64,000 nucleotides of DNA from an uncultured Flavobacteriaceae bacterium (GCA_947502975.1 CANNBV010000003.1:248001-312000), one strand, 5' to 3'; shown: positions 56,019 through 64,000, counted from the stretch's first letter. Notes: generated by a model from the sequence alone, not told the origin. A program made the numbers and translations.

Positions 56019-56026
56019 TACTTTTG
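56019..56026 (+). promoter_or_regulatory. -7 promoter element in a 13-nt motif shared with the OmpA gene
   Basis: TACTTTTG fits TAnnTTTG and lies inside CATACTTTTGTCG (56017-56029). The same 13 nt occur at 59447-59459 before the OmpA-like gene, which supports promoter function. It is 23 nt before ATG 56049. Confidence 0.5.
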
Positions 56027-56048
56027 TCGTACTAAATCTAAATTGCCT

Positions 56049-56225
56049 ATGTTATTAACTACTACTATTGTTATTTCTTTTCTAGTAATAATGAATTTTT
56101 TACTACTCAAATTCAGTTGTAATAAAACGATAAAAGTAAATAAGTCCGATAAAAAACCTATTGTGCTTAAGTCTAATAGAATACTTATAGATATAAACGA
56201 AAATTTAGCTCCTACAGGTAGTTAA
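56049..56225 (+). CDS. Small 58-residue membrane protein, hypothetical
   Basis: ATG 56049 gives 58 residues: one membrane helix (about 4-24), then a basic soluble tail ending ENLAPTGS. An upstream in-frame ATG at 55995 would start before the promoter motif at 56019 and is less likely. It converges on ung with 7 bp between. I do not recognise a family, and the coding status is supported mainly by the promoter and position. Confidence 0.4.
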   Translation: MLLTTTIVISFLVIMNFLLLKFSCNKTIKVNKSDKKPIVLKSNRILIDINENLAPTGS

Positions 56226-56232
56226 ATTCTGG

Positions 56233-56898
56233 TTACCACTCTATTAGTTTTTTATTGTTATTCCTTAATATATCATTAGTCCTGCTGAAGTGCTTGTTAC
56301 CAAACCAGTAACCTCTATTGGCACTTAGAGGCGAAGGATGACCTGATATTAATATTTTATGTTTGTTAAGGTCTATTAATTTTGATTTTTGTTTGGCATA
56401 CCCGCCCCATAGCAAAAAAATGATATTCTCTTTTTTGGAACTCAAATTTTTTATAACCGAGTCTGTAAAAGTTTCCCATCCTTGCTTTTGATGACTACCT
56501 GCTTGATGCGCCCTTACTGTTAATGTTGCATTTAGTAATAAGACGCCTTGTTTAGCCCATCGTGATAAATCACCACTTTGAGGATAGGGGTTTCCTAAAT
56601 CATTCTCAATTTCTTTAAAAATATTTATAAGAGATGGTGGATGATGAATGCCTTCTTTTACAGAAAAACATAACCCGTTGGCCTGTCCAGGACCGTGATA
56701 TGGATCTTGCCCAATGATAACAACCTTAACATCATCAAAATGACAATACTTAAAGGCATTAAAAATTTCTTTTCCAGGAGGAAAGCATTTATGATTACTA
56801 TACTCTGTTCTAACAAATTCTACTAAATGTTCAAAATAAGATTGACTAAACTCTTCCTTTAAATATGGCTTCCAACTTTCGTGAATGGCTACTTCCAT
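56233..56898 (-). CDS. ung: Uracil-DNA glycosylase
   Basis: The protein has 221 residues, the normal UDG family 1 length. The motif GQDPYHGPGQANGLCFSV (catalytic D65) and the C-terminal GHPSPLSANRG (catalytic His) are present. It removes uracil from DNA. The start overlaps the holA stop (TAATG), so the two are co-transcribed. Confidence 0.97.
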   Translation of the reverse strand: MEVAIHESWKPYLKEEFSQSYFEHLVEFVRTEYSNHKCFPPGKEIFNAFKYCHFDDVKVVIIGQDPYHGPGQANGLCFSVKEGIHHPPSLINIFKEIENDLGNPYPQSGDLSRWAKQGVLLLNATLTVRAHQAGSHQKQGWETFTDSVIKNLSSKKENIIFLLWGGYAKQKSKLIDLNKHKILISGHPSPLSANRGYWFGNKHFSRTNDILRNNNKKLIEW

Positions 56899-57902
56899 TA
56901 ATCTAAAATTCTAACTAATAACTCTTTTAACAAATCGCCTTGCGGTACAGAATTTGCTCCAACACCTTTACTCTTTACATCAAAATCTCTTAACACCGAA
57001 ACAATACCGCTCACTTTACGCATAGGATAATTTCGTGCTGCAGATACATATTCATTAACAAAATAGGGATTAATACGTAACGCTGATGCTACGCTTCGCG
57101 GAGATCTATCTTTTAAACCATGAAAATGTAATAATTGTGAAAAGAAGTTGAATAGCAATGAGACTGTAACCACCATAGGATTATCCTTAGGGTTTTCAGC
57201 AAAATAATTCACTATTTTATGTGCCTTAATTGCATCTTTGTCTCCAATAGCTTTTCGCAATTCAAAATTATTATAGTCTTTACTAATACCAATATTTTCT
57301 TCTATAACATCTGGTGTTATCTGACTATTACTTGGTAAAATAATTTGCAATTTTTCTAACTCATTATTAATTTTACTTAAATCAGTACCTAAAAATTCAA
57401 CTAGCATTTGAGCCGCTTTAGGAGTAATACTGTAACCTTTAGGAGATAACACACGCCGTATCCAATCAGCAACTTGATTTTCATACAACTTCTTACTTTC
57501 GTATATAACTCCTGTCTTTTTAAGTGATTTATATAGTGATTTACGCTTATCAATCTTTTTGTACTTATAGTTTACAACTAAAATGGTTGTAGGTTGAGGG
57601 TTTTCAGCATAAGACGAAAGTTTTTCAATAGTACGAGATAAATCTTGAGCTTCTTTAACAATAACTACTTGGTACTCTGCCATCATTGGATAGCGTTTGG
57701 CATTACTTATAATATCCTCTACTGAAATATCACGCCCATATAATATCATTTGGTTAAACCCTCGCTCCTCTTCAGTGAGGATTGTTTTCTCAATAAAGTC
57801 AGAAATTTTATCAATATAATAAGGCTCTTCTCCCATTAGAAAATAAATGGGCTTTAGATGTTTGTTTTTTATATCAGTTACTAATTGTTTTACTTCGTCC
57901 AA
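56898..57902 (-). CDS. holA: DNA polymerase III delta subunit
   Basis: The protein has 334 residues with the HolA start (IYFLMGEEPYYIDKISDFI), the AAA+-like fold and the C-terminal domain (AIGDKDAIKAHKIVNYF, LHFHGLKDRSP). HolA loads the sliding clamp. It overlaps ung by 1 bp, a plausible replication-repair pair. The divergent gene is a nuclease-like protein. Confidence 0.93.
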   Translation of the reverse strand: MDEVKQLVTDIKNKHLKPIYFLMGEEPYYIDKISDFIEKTILTEEERGFNQMILYGRDISVEDIISNAKRYPMMAEYQVVIVKEAQDLSRTIEKLSSYAENPQPTTILVVNYKYKKIDKRKSLYKSLKKTGVIYESKKLYENQVADWIRRVLSPKGYSITPKAAQMLVEFLGTDLSKINNELEKLQIILPSNSQITPDVIEENIGISKDYNNFELRKAIGDKDAIKAHKIVNYFAENPKDNPMVVTVSLLFNFFSQLLHFHGLKDRSPRSVASALRINPYFVNEYVSAARNYPMRKVSGIVSVLRDFDVKSKGVGANSVPQGDLLKELLVRILD

Positions 57903-57952
57903 ATCTTAATAAAAATTTTCATTGAAAAACATTTAAAATACTATTATAGTGA

Positions 57953-57960
57953 TAAATTTG
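57953..57960 (+). promoter_or_regulatory. Candidate -7 promoter element for the nuclease-like gene
   Basis: TAAATTTG fits TAnnTTTG, 4 nt before ATG 57965. The transcript would be nearly leaderless. Confidence 0.35.
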
Positions 57961-57964
57961 TGAG

Positions 57965-58411
57965 ATGCATCAATTGAATTTTCCAACATATCCCTTTCGA
58001 TTCAAAAATAGCGAAAATAAAGTTTTAATTTTTGACATCATTCGTAAAAAATTTATGGTTTTACAACCAGAAGAATGGGTTCGTCAAAATTGCATACATT
58101 ACCTGATTGAGGATAAAAAATATCCAAAATCTTTGATAAATGTTGAGAAAGAATTAAAAGTTAACGGCTTAAAAAAGCGTTACGATATAGTAGTTTTTAA
58201 AACGAATGGGGATATTCTACTCATTATTGAATGTAAAGCACCGTCTATTGTAATTGACCAAACTACTTTCGATCAAATCGCAAGGTATAATATGACTTTA
58301 AATGCAGAGTACCTCATGGTAACCAATGGAATAAATCATTATTATTGCCAAATGGATTTTGAACAGCAACAATACCGATTTTTAAAGGATATTCCTCAAT
58401 ACACAAGATGA
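57965..58411 (+). CDS. Standalone HsdR N-terminal-type (PD-(D/E)XK) protein
   Basis: The protein has 148 residues with the nuclease core: D74 in YDIVVF and E89-C-K91 in LLIIECKAP, preceded by WVRQNCIHYLIEDKKYP. This is the HSDR_N/restriction-endonuclease-like fold without helicase or modification partners. Such small proteins are widespread near holA in Bacteroidota, so a housekeeping nucleic-acid role is more likely than defence. Its stop overlaps the glycosyltransferase start (ATGA at 58408). Confidence 0.85.
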   Translation: MHQLNFPTYPFRFKNSENKVLIFDIIRKKFMVLQPEEWVRQNCIHYLIEDKKYPKSLINVEKELKVNGLKKRYDIVVFKTNGDILLIIECKAPSIVIDQTTFDQIARYNMTLNAEYLMVTNGINHYYCQMDFEQQQYRFLKDIPQYTR

Positions 58412-59397
58412 AAATAGCAGTCGTTATATTAAATTGGAATGGAAAAGATCTTTTGAAAAAGTTTTTACCATCTGTAATTGAGCATTCTAAGGGTGCAGAT
58501 ATATATGTAGCTGACAATGCTTCTTCAGACGATTCTGTTGCATTTTTAAAATCTAATTTCCCTAAGATAAATATCATTCAAAACAAAACAAACGGAGGCT
58601 TTGCAAAAGGATATAATGATGCGTTACAACATATTAATGCAGATGTATTCTGTCTTTTAAATAGTGATGTAGAAGTTACAACAGATTGGCTATTACCAGT
58701 TGGACAAACCTTTGACAACAATCCAGAAATTGCGATAGTACAACCTAAAATATTGGATTATAATCGAAAAGAGTATTTTGAATATGCTGGAGCTGCTGGC
58801 GGATTCGTAGATAAGTTTGGCTATCCCTATTGTAGAGGCCGTATTTTTAATACTTTAGAAAAGGATACAGAGCAATATAATGATGAAACGCCTATCTTTT
58901 GGGCATCTGGAGCTTGTTTATTTATACGCAGTACTATTTTTAAAGCGTTGAATGGGTTTGACACATCGTTTTTTGCACATATGGAAGAAATTGATTTGTG
59001 TTGGCGTGCTAAAAACAAAGGCTATGAAATTGTATACAATGGCAATTCTACTATTTATCACGTTGGTGGGGCTACTTTGAGCAATACTAACCCCAAAAAA
59101 ACCTTTTTAAACTTTAGAAACAGTCTATTTGCATTGGTGAAAAATGCAAAAGGAAACATATTAGTTTTAGTGCTTTTACGACTGGTTATGGATGGTATAG
59201 CTGGTATCAAATTTTTAGTAGAATTAAAATTTATGCACTTTATTGCCATTATAAAAGCGCATATTAGTTTTTACAGCCATCTTCCAGAATTGCTAAAAAA
59301 ACGAAAAACAACAAAAAGCAAAACGAAATACTACCAAAGAACATCTATAGTTTGGGACTATTTCGTGAATAGAAAAAAGATTTATAAAAGTTTATAA
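58408..59397 (+). CDS. Glycosyltransferase family 2
   Basis: The protein has 329 residues. It starts IAVVILNWNGKDLLKKFLPS, with ADNASSDDS and the metal-binding motif NSDVEV (85-90) as expected for GT2. FWASGACLFIR and the HMEEIDLCWRA box follow. A hydrophobic stretch (about 253-275) may associate with the membrane. It probably adds a sugar to a cell-surface glycan; rhamnosyltransferase-like members share this layout. It is coupled to the nuclease-like gene. Confidence 0.93.
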   Translation: MKIAVVILNWNGKDLLKKFLPSVIEHSKGADIYVADNASSDDSVAFLKSNFPKINIIQNKTNGGFAKGYNDALQHINADVFCLLNSDVEVTTDWLLPVGQTFDNNPEIAIVQPKILDYNRKEYFEYAGAAGGFVDKFGYPYCRGRIFNTLEKDTEQYNDETPIFWASGACLFIRSTIFKALNGFDTSFFAHMEEIDLCWRAKNKGYEIVYNGNSTIYHVGGATLSNTNPKKTFLNFRNSLFALVKNAKGNILVLVLLRLVMDGIAGIKFLVELKFMHFIAIIKAHISFYSHLPELLKKRKTTKSKTKYYQRTSIVWDYFVNRKKIYKSL

Positions 59398-59448
59398 CTT
59401 AGTTAGTAAAAGTTTTGTTAACAGTTATTATTTCAACCGATTTTTGCA

Positions 59449-59456
59449 TACTTTTG
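59449..59456 (+). promoter_or_regulatory. -7 promoter element for the OmpA-like gene
   Basis: TACTTTTG lies inside CATACTTTTGTCG (59447-59459), identical to the copy at 56017-56029, and is 49 nt before ATG 59505, a normal distance. Confidence 0.55.
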
Positions 59457-59504
59457 TCGAAGTGAATTGGCAATTATTTAATCCGAAAAACCTAATTATT
59501 TATT

Positions 59505-60344
59505 ATGAAAAAAGTATTACTGCTTAGCTTATCTGCTTTATTTTTATTGAGCTCTTGTGTCTCTAAAAAAGAATTTTTAGCATTAGAAGAAAAGCAAAAG
59601 GAAACCCAAGATTTATTGAACTCTGCAACGGTAAAATTGAACTCTTGTTTAGAAGAACGAGCTACTGCAACTGCTAAAGTTTCTGTTTTAGAAGATAGAG
59701 TAAGAGATTTAAAAGACGCAAATGATAATCTTGGAATAATTTCGGCTAAAGGTGCTAGCAATGTTGAAAAAACATTGGAAAGTTTAAAAGAAAAAGATTT
59801 AAAAATTACACGCCTACAAGATGCATTAACTCAAAAAGATAGTGTAACTCTTGCATTAGTAACTAGCTTTAAACGTGAGGTTGGCATTAACGATCCAGAT
59901 ATTGAAGTAAATGTTGAAAAAGGTGTTGTATTCATCTCTATATCAGACAAGTTGTTATTTAAAAGCGGAAGCTACAATGTAACTACTAAAGCTAAAGAAG
60001 TGCTAGCTAAGGTAGCTAAAGTTGTAAATGCTAAACCAGATTTTGAGTGTATGGTAGAAGGGCATACTGATAGTAGATCTTATTCAAGTGGTGTTTTAAT
60101 AGATAATTGGGATTTAAGTGTAAAACGTGCTACATCTATAATCCGCGTATTAGAAGATTTAGATGTTAACCCAGGACGATTAATTGCTGCTGGACGTAGT
60201 TCTTATGTACCGTTAGTTGACAATGATACTGCTGAAAATAGAGCAACTAATAGACGTACTAGAATAGTAGTGCTTCCTAAGTTAGATCAGTTCTATGATT
60301 TAGTTGAAAAGGAAATGAAGAATTTAGAAGCTGGAGGTCAATAA
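59505..60344 (+). CDS. OmpA-family lipoprotein with coiled coil
   Basis: The protein has 279 residues with a lipobox (LSSC, C18), a coiled coil (about 22-112) and an OmpA C-terminal domain (about 135-265: LLFKSGSYNV, VEGHTDSRSY, DLSVKRATSIIRVL, GRSSYVPL..ENRATNRRTRIVV). It should bind peptidoglycan and link the outer membrane to the wall. It is transcribed from its own promoter and followed by a terminator. Confidence 0.94.
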   Translation: MKKVLLLSLSALFLLSSCVSKKEFLALEEKQKETQDLLNSATVKLNSCLEERATATAKVSVLEDRVRDLKDANDNLGIISAKGASNVEKTLESLKEKDLKITRLQDALTQKDSVTLALVTSFKREVGINDPDIEVNVEKGVVFISISDKLLFKSGSYNVTTKAKEVLAKVAKVVNAKPDFECMVEGHTDSRSYSSGVLIDNWDLSVKRATSIIRVLEDLDVNPGRLIAAGRSSYVPLVDNDTAENRATNRRTRIVVLPKLDQFYDLVEKEMKNLEAGGQ

Positions 60345-60367
60345 TCCTAAAGCAACAATAATATATA

Positions 60368-60396
60368 AAGCTCAACTTAAAAGGTTGGGCTTTTTT
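60368..60396 (+). terminator. Terminator after the OmpA-like gene
   Basis: AAGCTCAACTT (60368-60378) pairs with AGGTTGGGCTT (60382-60392) with wobble pairs, then TTTT to 60396. Confidence 0.8.
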
Positions 60397-60470
60397 GTTT
60401 TACACTAAAAATATTTAAAACACATAGCTGTATTATGATTTAAGGACAAATCTCTATGTTAAGGATAAAC

Positions 60471-60538
60471 TTTAGCTTTTGGTCTCGTCACAGCTGGAAA
60501 CCAAAACTATTAGCGGAAAACCTGCCCCCTTGGGGTAG
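60471..60538. other. Two strong hairpins in the gap between OmpA and YciO-type genes
   Basis: TTTTGGT with ACCAAAA (about 60477-60509) and the perfect CTGCCCC-CTT-GGGGTAG (about 60523-60539) lie in the 150-bp convergent gap. No T-run follows on either strand, so a simple terminator is not clear. They may form a small structured RNA or a repeat. Confidence 0.4.
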
Positions 60539-60551
60539 CGCCCATATTATT

Positions 60552-61172
60552 TTAAAAAATCTCTAGGCTACCTTTACCTTCTCTGATTATGGTAGGCTCA
60601 TTTTCTGATAAATCTATAACGGTTGAAGGTTCGTTGTCTCCATAACCGCCATCTATAACTATATCTACCAAGTTATCCCATTTTTCTAGGATTAATTCAG
60701 GATCAGTGGTATACTCTAAAATTTCGTCTTCATCATGTATAGAGGTCGAAATTATAGGATTACCCAATTGCTTTACAATATCTAGGGCTATATTATTGTC
60801 AGGCACCCTAATCCCTACTGTTTTTCGTTTTTTAAAAGGGTTTGGCAATGACTTAGAACCAGGAAGGATAAAAGTGTAAGCACCTGGAAGCGCACGTTTT
60901 AGTATTTTAAACACGGAAGTGTCTATTTGTTTCACATAATCACTTAAATTACTAAGATCATGACAAACAAAGGAAAAATTAGATTTTTCGAGTTTTACAC
61001 CTTTAATTCTGGCAACTTTCTCTAAAGCTTTGATATTAGTAATGTCACAACCCAGACCATAAACCGTATCTGTAGGATAAATAATAAGGCCTCCTTTTTT
61101 AAGCACCTGTACTACCCTATCAATCTCTTTCGGATTAGGGTTTTCTTCATATATTCTGATAAATTCGGCCAT
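60552..61172 (-). CDS. YciO-type Sua5/YrdC family protein (threonylcarbamoyl-AMP synthase fold)
   Basis: The protein has 206 residues with the fold motifs GGLIIYPTDTVYGLGCDI, KSNFSFVCHDLSNL and PGAYTFIL. Overall length and order (REGKGSLEIF at the end) match YciO rather than the longer TsaC2/Sua5. YrdC-fold proteins make threonylcarbamoyl-AMP for tRNA t6A; YciO itself has weak or uncertain activity. The gene is monocistronic and convergent with the OmpA gene. Confidence 0.9.
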   Translation of the reverse strand: MAEFIRIYEENPNPKEIDRVVQVLKKGGLIIYPTDTVYGLGCDITNIKALEKVARIKGVKLEKSNFSFVCHDLSNLSDYVKQIDTSVFKILKRALPGAYTFILPGSKSLPNPFKKRKTVGIRVPDNNIALDIVKQLGNPIISTSIHDEDEILEYTTDPELILEKWDNLVDIVIDGGYGDNEPSTVIDLSENEPTIIREGKGSLEIF

Positions 61173-61219
61173 AATATTTATCTTATGCTTACGTTTACAA
61201 AGTAATTAAAAAAAATATC

Positions 61220-62089
61220 ATGAAAATATTAAAGTTGTTTTTTGTTAGCACTTTATTCTTTGTTTTATGCATGTCATGTTCTAATGACACTGATGATAGT
61301 TCAGAAATTTCGAATAATACGTTTGATACTAGTAAAGTTTATGAAGAACTTAATATTTCTTATGGGACAGACGAACGCCAAAAGTTTGATTTATATCTTC
61401 CTGCCAATAGAACATCTGCGACCAAAACAGTAATATTAATTCATGGTGGAGGCTGGACTTCTGGAAGTAAAGATGATATGGATGCTATTAAATTATTAGT
61501 CGCTCAAGAAATTCCTGACATCGCCATAGTGAATATGAATTACAGGCTGGCTGACGCTAATAACCCGCCTTACCCTATGCAAATAGATGATATTACAACT
61601 GTTATAGATTTTTTAAAAGAAAACAAAACTAAATATACGATCTCTGAAGATATAGGGTTTATTGGTACAAGTGCAGGAGCACACTTATCGCTATTATGGA
61701 CTTATGCTTTTGATACAAATAACAAAGTAGATATGGTCTGCAGTATCGTTGGTCCTACTAATTTTACTGACCCTGTATATTTAAACAATACAGATCCTAT
61801 TGTTAGTAATTTATTAGAATTATTTGGAGTTGAAGCCAACACAAGTTTTTTAGAAGAAGTTAGTCCGTTTCATCAAGTTAAAAATACGGCGCCTCCAACT
61901 ATATTATTCTATGGTGGACAAGATCCGTTAATACCCACCTCACAGGGCATAGATTTACGAGATAAATTGCAAACTTTAAATGTTACTCATCAATTTACAT
62001 TATATGAAAATGCTGGTCATGGTTGGGTTGGTTTAGAGTTATTAGATACCTGGAGTAAACTAAAAGTTTTCTTAGAAACATATTTATAG
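61220..62089 (+). CDS. Esterase/lipase-like alpha/beta-hydrolase lipoprotein
   Basis: The protein has 289 residues with a lipobox (CMSC, C20). The oxyanion motif is HGGGW (75-79), the nucleophile S151 is in GTSAG, an acid is in GGQDPLIP and the His is in NAGHGW. This is the hormone-sensitive-lipase/BD-FAE-like group of esterases, which often deacylate sugars or small esters. It is anchored in the envelope. The next gene is an aspartyl-protease-like protein. Confidence 0.9.
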   Translation: MKILKLFFVSTLFFVLCMSCSNDTDDSSEISNNTFDTSKVYEELNISYGTDERQKFDLYLPANRTSATKTVILIHGGGWTSGSKDDMDAIKLLVAQEIPDIAIVNMNYRLADANNPPYPMQIDDITTVIDFLKENKTKYTISEDIGFIGTSAGAHLSLLWTYAFDTNNKVDMVCSIVGPTNFTDPVYLNNTDPIVSNLLELFGVEANTSFLEEVSPFHQVKNTAPPTILFYGGQDPLIPTSQGIDLRDKLQTLNVTHQFTLYENAGHGWVGLELLDTWSKLKVFLETYL

Positions 62090-62131
62090 TATTTTTATGT
62101 AACATTTTAACTTTATACAAGTCTTTATATT

Positions 62132-63094
62132 ATGAAAAGACTGTGTCTTATATTATGCTTCTTTTTTGCTTGTATTTGTACTTTAATGGCAAATACAAAG
62201 GCTACTCCACCCATTATTTTTCCTAAAGCTGAAGTATTAAATCAATATACGACACGTATTCCCTTTAAATTGATAGATCATTTAATCGTGGTTGAAGCAG
62301 AACTTCAAGACAACAAGGGCAACTTTATTATCGATACAGGATCTGAGGCTTTAATTTTAAACAGCGTACATTTTGAGAATCATTACGCCTTTCAAAAAAA
62401 AGAGATTAATGCTACTGGTGTTAACCAAACTTTAGACTATTCTTTCGAAAAGAAAATAGATGAATTTAATTTAAACGGATTTAGGCTTACAAATAAAGTG
62501 TCTGATGTTATTAATTTATCACATATAGAACAAACGAAAAAAATTAAGCTGTTAGGCATTATTGGCTACAGTATTTTAAAAGATTATGAAATTTTTATTG
62601 ATTTACATTTAAATCAGCTTACACTAACCAAAGTTGATAAACAAGGAAACCCTTTGAATGACAAGGTATATCTTGAAAAAATTGTTGATAGTTTAGATTT
62701 TAAATTGAAAAAGCATACTATTGTTGTTGATGGGTTTATCAATAATCAAAAAGTAAAATTAGGTATAGATACTGCCGCTGAATTCAATCAGGTAAATAAA
62801 AGTATCAATAAAAAAGCATTACAATATTTCACTCCTAAAAAACGATTGAAACTTCATGGGGCAAGTGGTAAAAATATTAGAGTTTTGGCAGGGAAATTGC
62901 ACCGTGTTAAATTGAATGATAATATTTATTTTGGACCAATGTATACCGTTTTAACCAATTTAAATCATATGAATGAGGCTTTTGGTGTACAATTAGACGG
63001 TATTTTGGGTTATGAGTTTTTTGCTCAAAAGCGCACCATTATCAATTACAAGAAAGAAAAACTATATTTTATTGATTATCCTATCTCGTATTAA
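62132..63094 (+). CDS. Retropepsin-like aspartyl protease protein with two DT[GA] motifs
   Basis: The protein has 320 residues with a signal peptide (ending TLMA). DTG (D68-G70) in FIIDTGSEALIL is the first catalytic loop, and GIDTAAEF (D213-A215) repeats the pattern about 145 residues later. The first half also contains LLGIIGYSIL and the second GILGYEFF, the ILG motifs following each lobe. This suggests two retropepsin lobes in one chain. It is exported. The stop (TAA 63092-63094) immediately precedes the next start, so the two are coupled. Confidence 0.85.
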   Translation: MKRLCLILCFFFACICTLMANTKATPPIIFPKAEVLNQYTTRIPFKLIDHLIVVEAELQDNKGNFIIDTGSEALILNSVHFENHYAFQKKEINATGVNQTLDYSFEKKIDEFNLNGFRLTNKVSDVINLSHIEQTKKIKLLGIIGYSILKDYEIFIDLHLNQLTLTKVDKQGNPLNDKVYLEKIVDSLDFKLKKHTIVVDGFINNQKVKLGIDTAAEFNQVNKSINKKALQYFTPKKRLKLHGASGKNIRVLAGKLHRVKLNDNIYFGPMYTVLTNLNHMNEAFGVQLDGILGYEFFAQKRTIINYKKEKLYFIDYPISY

Positions 63095-64000
63095 ATGAAG
63101 GTTTTAAAATCACATATAATTCTACTAGTCTTTGCTTTTATAAGTGTATCTATTTTTGCTCAAAAAGGATATAAGATAGAGAAAGATACTGTGACGTTTC
63201 GATTTGATGTTAGAGATTACTCTAAATTCACAAAAGAACACACAGGGCAACGATTAGAGTTTACTGATTTTGATATTGAAAATGTTGCAGTTTCTGGAGA
63301 ATTCAACTTATGGTCTAGAGAAGGTTGGAAAATGCAAAAGATAAGTGAATATATTTACGAGCTCAAAAAAAGCATTTCTGATTTTAATGATGCATTTGCT
63401 TGGGAATTTAAATACGTGATAAATAACGCTTATTGGGCAGAACCATCCCGAAAAGATGGTAATGTATCTAAAGCTATTAAAGATGGACATCGACTAAGGG
63501 GCGTTTATAATCTAAAAATGTACACCGCTTATCCTACTAATCAAGGCAATGCATCTTTTAAACTAAGAGGATTCAAAGACGCAAAAAAAGTGATTCTTGC
63601 TGGTTCTTTTAATAAATGGGATGAACATTTGTTTAAAATGAATAAAACACCTTATGGTTGGGAACTTACATTACAAATGAAACCAGATGTGTACCAATAT
63701 CGCTTTATTGTAGATGGTAAATGGATGGAAGATCCGCATAATCCAAGTAAAACTCCAAATGAATTCAATGAGTATAATTCTGTTTTAGATATTCAAGAAT
63801 ATACCACTTTTGCATTGGTTGGATTTCCGAATGCTAAGGAAGTAATTCTTGCTGGCTCATTTAATAATTGGGACGAACACAATCTAAAAATGGAAAAAAC
63901 AAATGAAGGTTGGGTATACTCTTTGCCATTATCTGGAGGAAAACATCACTATAAATTTATTGTAGATGGCAAATGGATGGAAGATCCTGACAATCCAGTT
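63095..64000 (+). CDS. Secreted protein with tandem glycogen-binding (CBM48/E-set) domains, 3' end cut by the window
   Basis: ATG 63095 opens a frame still open at 64000 (302 residues seen). A signal peptide (ending IFAQ) is followed by three related E-set domains (about 40-140, 150-235, 240 on). The second and third share KKVILAGSFNKWDEH / KEVILAGSFNNWDEH and FIVDGKWMEDP, the AMPK-type glycogen-binding layout with Trp at the sugar site. A catalytic domain may follow outside the window. It is directly after the aspartyl-protease-like gene, in the same direction. Confidence 0.85.
   Translation, partial: MKVLKSHIILLVFAFISVSIFAQKGYKIEKDTVTFRFDVRDYSKFTKEHTGQRLEFTDFDIENVAVSGEFNLWSREGWKMQKISEYIYELKKSISDFNDAFAWEFKYVINNAYWAEPSRKDGNVSKAIKDGHRLRGVYNLKMYTAYPTNQGNASFKLRGFKDAKKVILAGSFNKWDEHLFKMNKTPYGWELTLQMKPDVYQYRFIVDGKWMEDPHNPSKTPNEFNEYNSVLDIQEYTTFALVGFPNAKEVILAGSFNNWDEHNLKMEKTNEGWVYSLPLSGGKHHYKFIVDGKWMEDPDNPV

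Noticed and set aside
55966-56058. 30-codon frame before the small membrane protein
   Set aside because: It is overlapped by a better frame, lies before the promoter-like motif and lacks features.
57965-58411. Remnant of a type I restriction system
   Set aside because: No hsdM, hsdS or helicase sequence is near, and the small protein is complete with an intact D...ECK core.

Overview
The window reads as chromosomal DNA of a marine-type member of the Flavobacteriaceae (Bacteroidota). The DNA is AT-rich. Signal peptides and lipoboxes are frequent, there are TonB-dependent receptors of the CarboxypepD_reg/beta-barrel type, one protein ends in a type IX secretion (Por) sorting domain, and LytS/LytTR regulatory pairs and menaquinone genes are present. 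Several upstream regions carry the Bacteroidota -7 motif TAnnTTTG. I saw no rRNA, tRNA, CRISPR array, intact transposase or phage gene.

Layout. 1-4.7 kb: a GH2 glycosidase divergent from a secreted beta-helix protein. 4.7-6.3 kb: a lipoprotein divergent from a membrane-spanning winged-helix regulator, with helically phased direct repeats between them. 6.3-9 kb: M23/LysM peptidase, cold-shock-domain protein, RlmF. 9-14 kb: a BspA-type LRR surface protein followed by a TPR histidine kinase and LytTR regulator. 14.2-18.1 kb: an MltF-like transglycosylase, then a membrane-anchored DNA-binding-like protein divergent from a secreted lectin-fold protein. 18.2-23.3 kb: two back-to-back modules, each with a regulator (ECF sigma factor or membrane LytTR protein) and a serine beta-lactamase-like hydrolase. 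23.3-29.5 kb: a DUF3857/transglutaminase protein and an AraC-led set of two alpha/beta-hydrolase lipoproteins around a barrel protein. 29.7-33.9 kb: LysR, TonB-dependent receptor, Asp/Glu racemase. 34-36.6 kb: a TetR locus with three copies of its probable operator. 36.8-42.3 kb: an AlkD-like repair protein, a second receptor, and a second LytS/LytTR pair.

42.3-46.2 kb is the least explained part. It holds three unrecognised co-directional genes, a likely truncated fourth, and about 600 bp of inverted-repeat-rich non-coding DNA, and it lies directly before the housekeeping block. That block includes gcvT, an RmlD-like oxidoreductase, pterin dehydratase and YebC (46-49.4 kb), the menaquinone operon menB-menA-x-x-menC-x-menE on the minus strand (49.5-55.8 kb), then ung, holA, a small nuclease-like protein, a GT2 glycosyltransferase, an OmpA lipoprotein and a YciO-type protein. 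The window ends with an esterase lipoprotein, an aspartyl-protease-like protein with two DT[GA] motifs, and a protein with tandem glycogen-binding-like domains cut by the window edge.

The main themes are envelope and polysaccharide handling under many local regulators. The strongest regulatory observations are the triplicated TetR operator (33981-35289) and the TGTMAA direct-repeat array (5308-5376). The best candidate for an undescribed system is the 42.6-45.4 kb operon. All function calls rest on motif recognition by eye; no database search was run.
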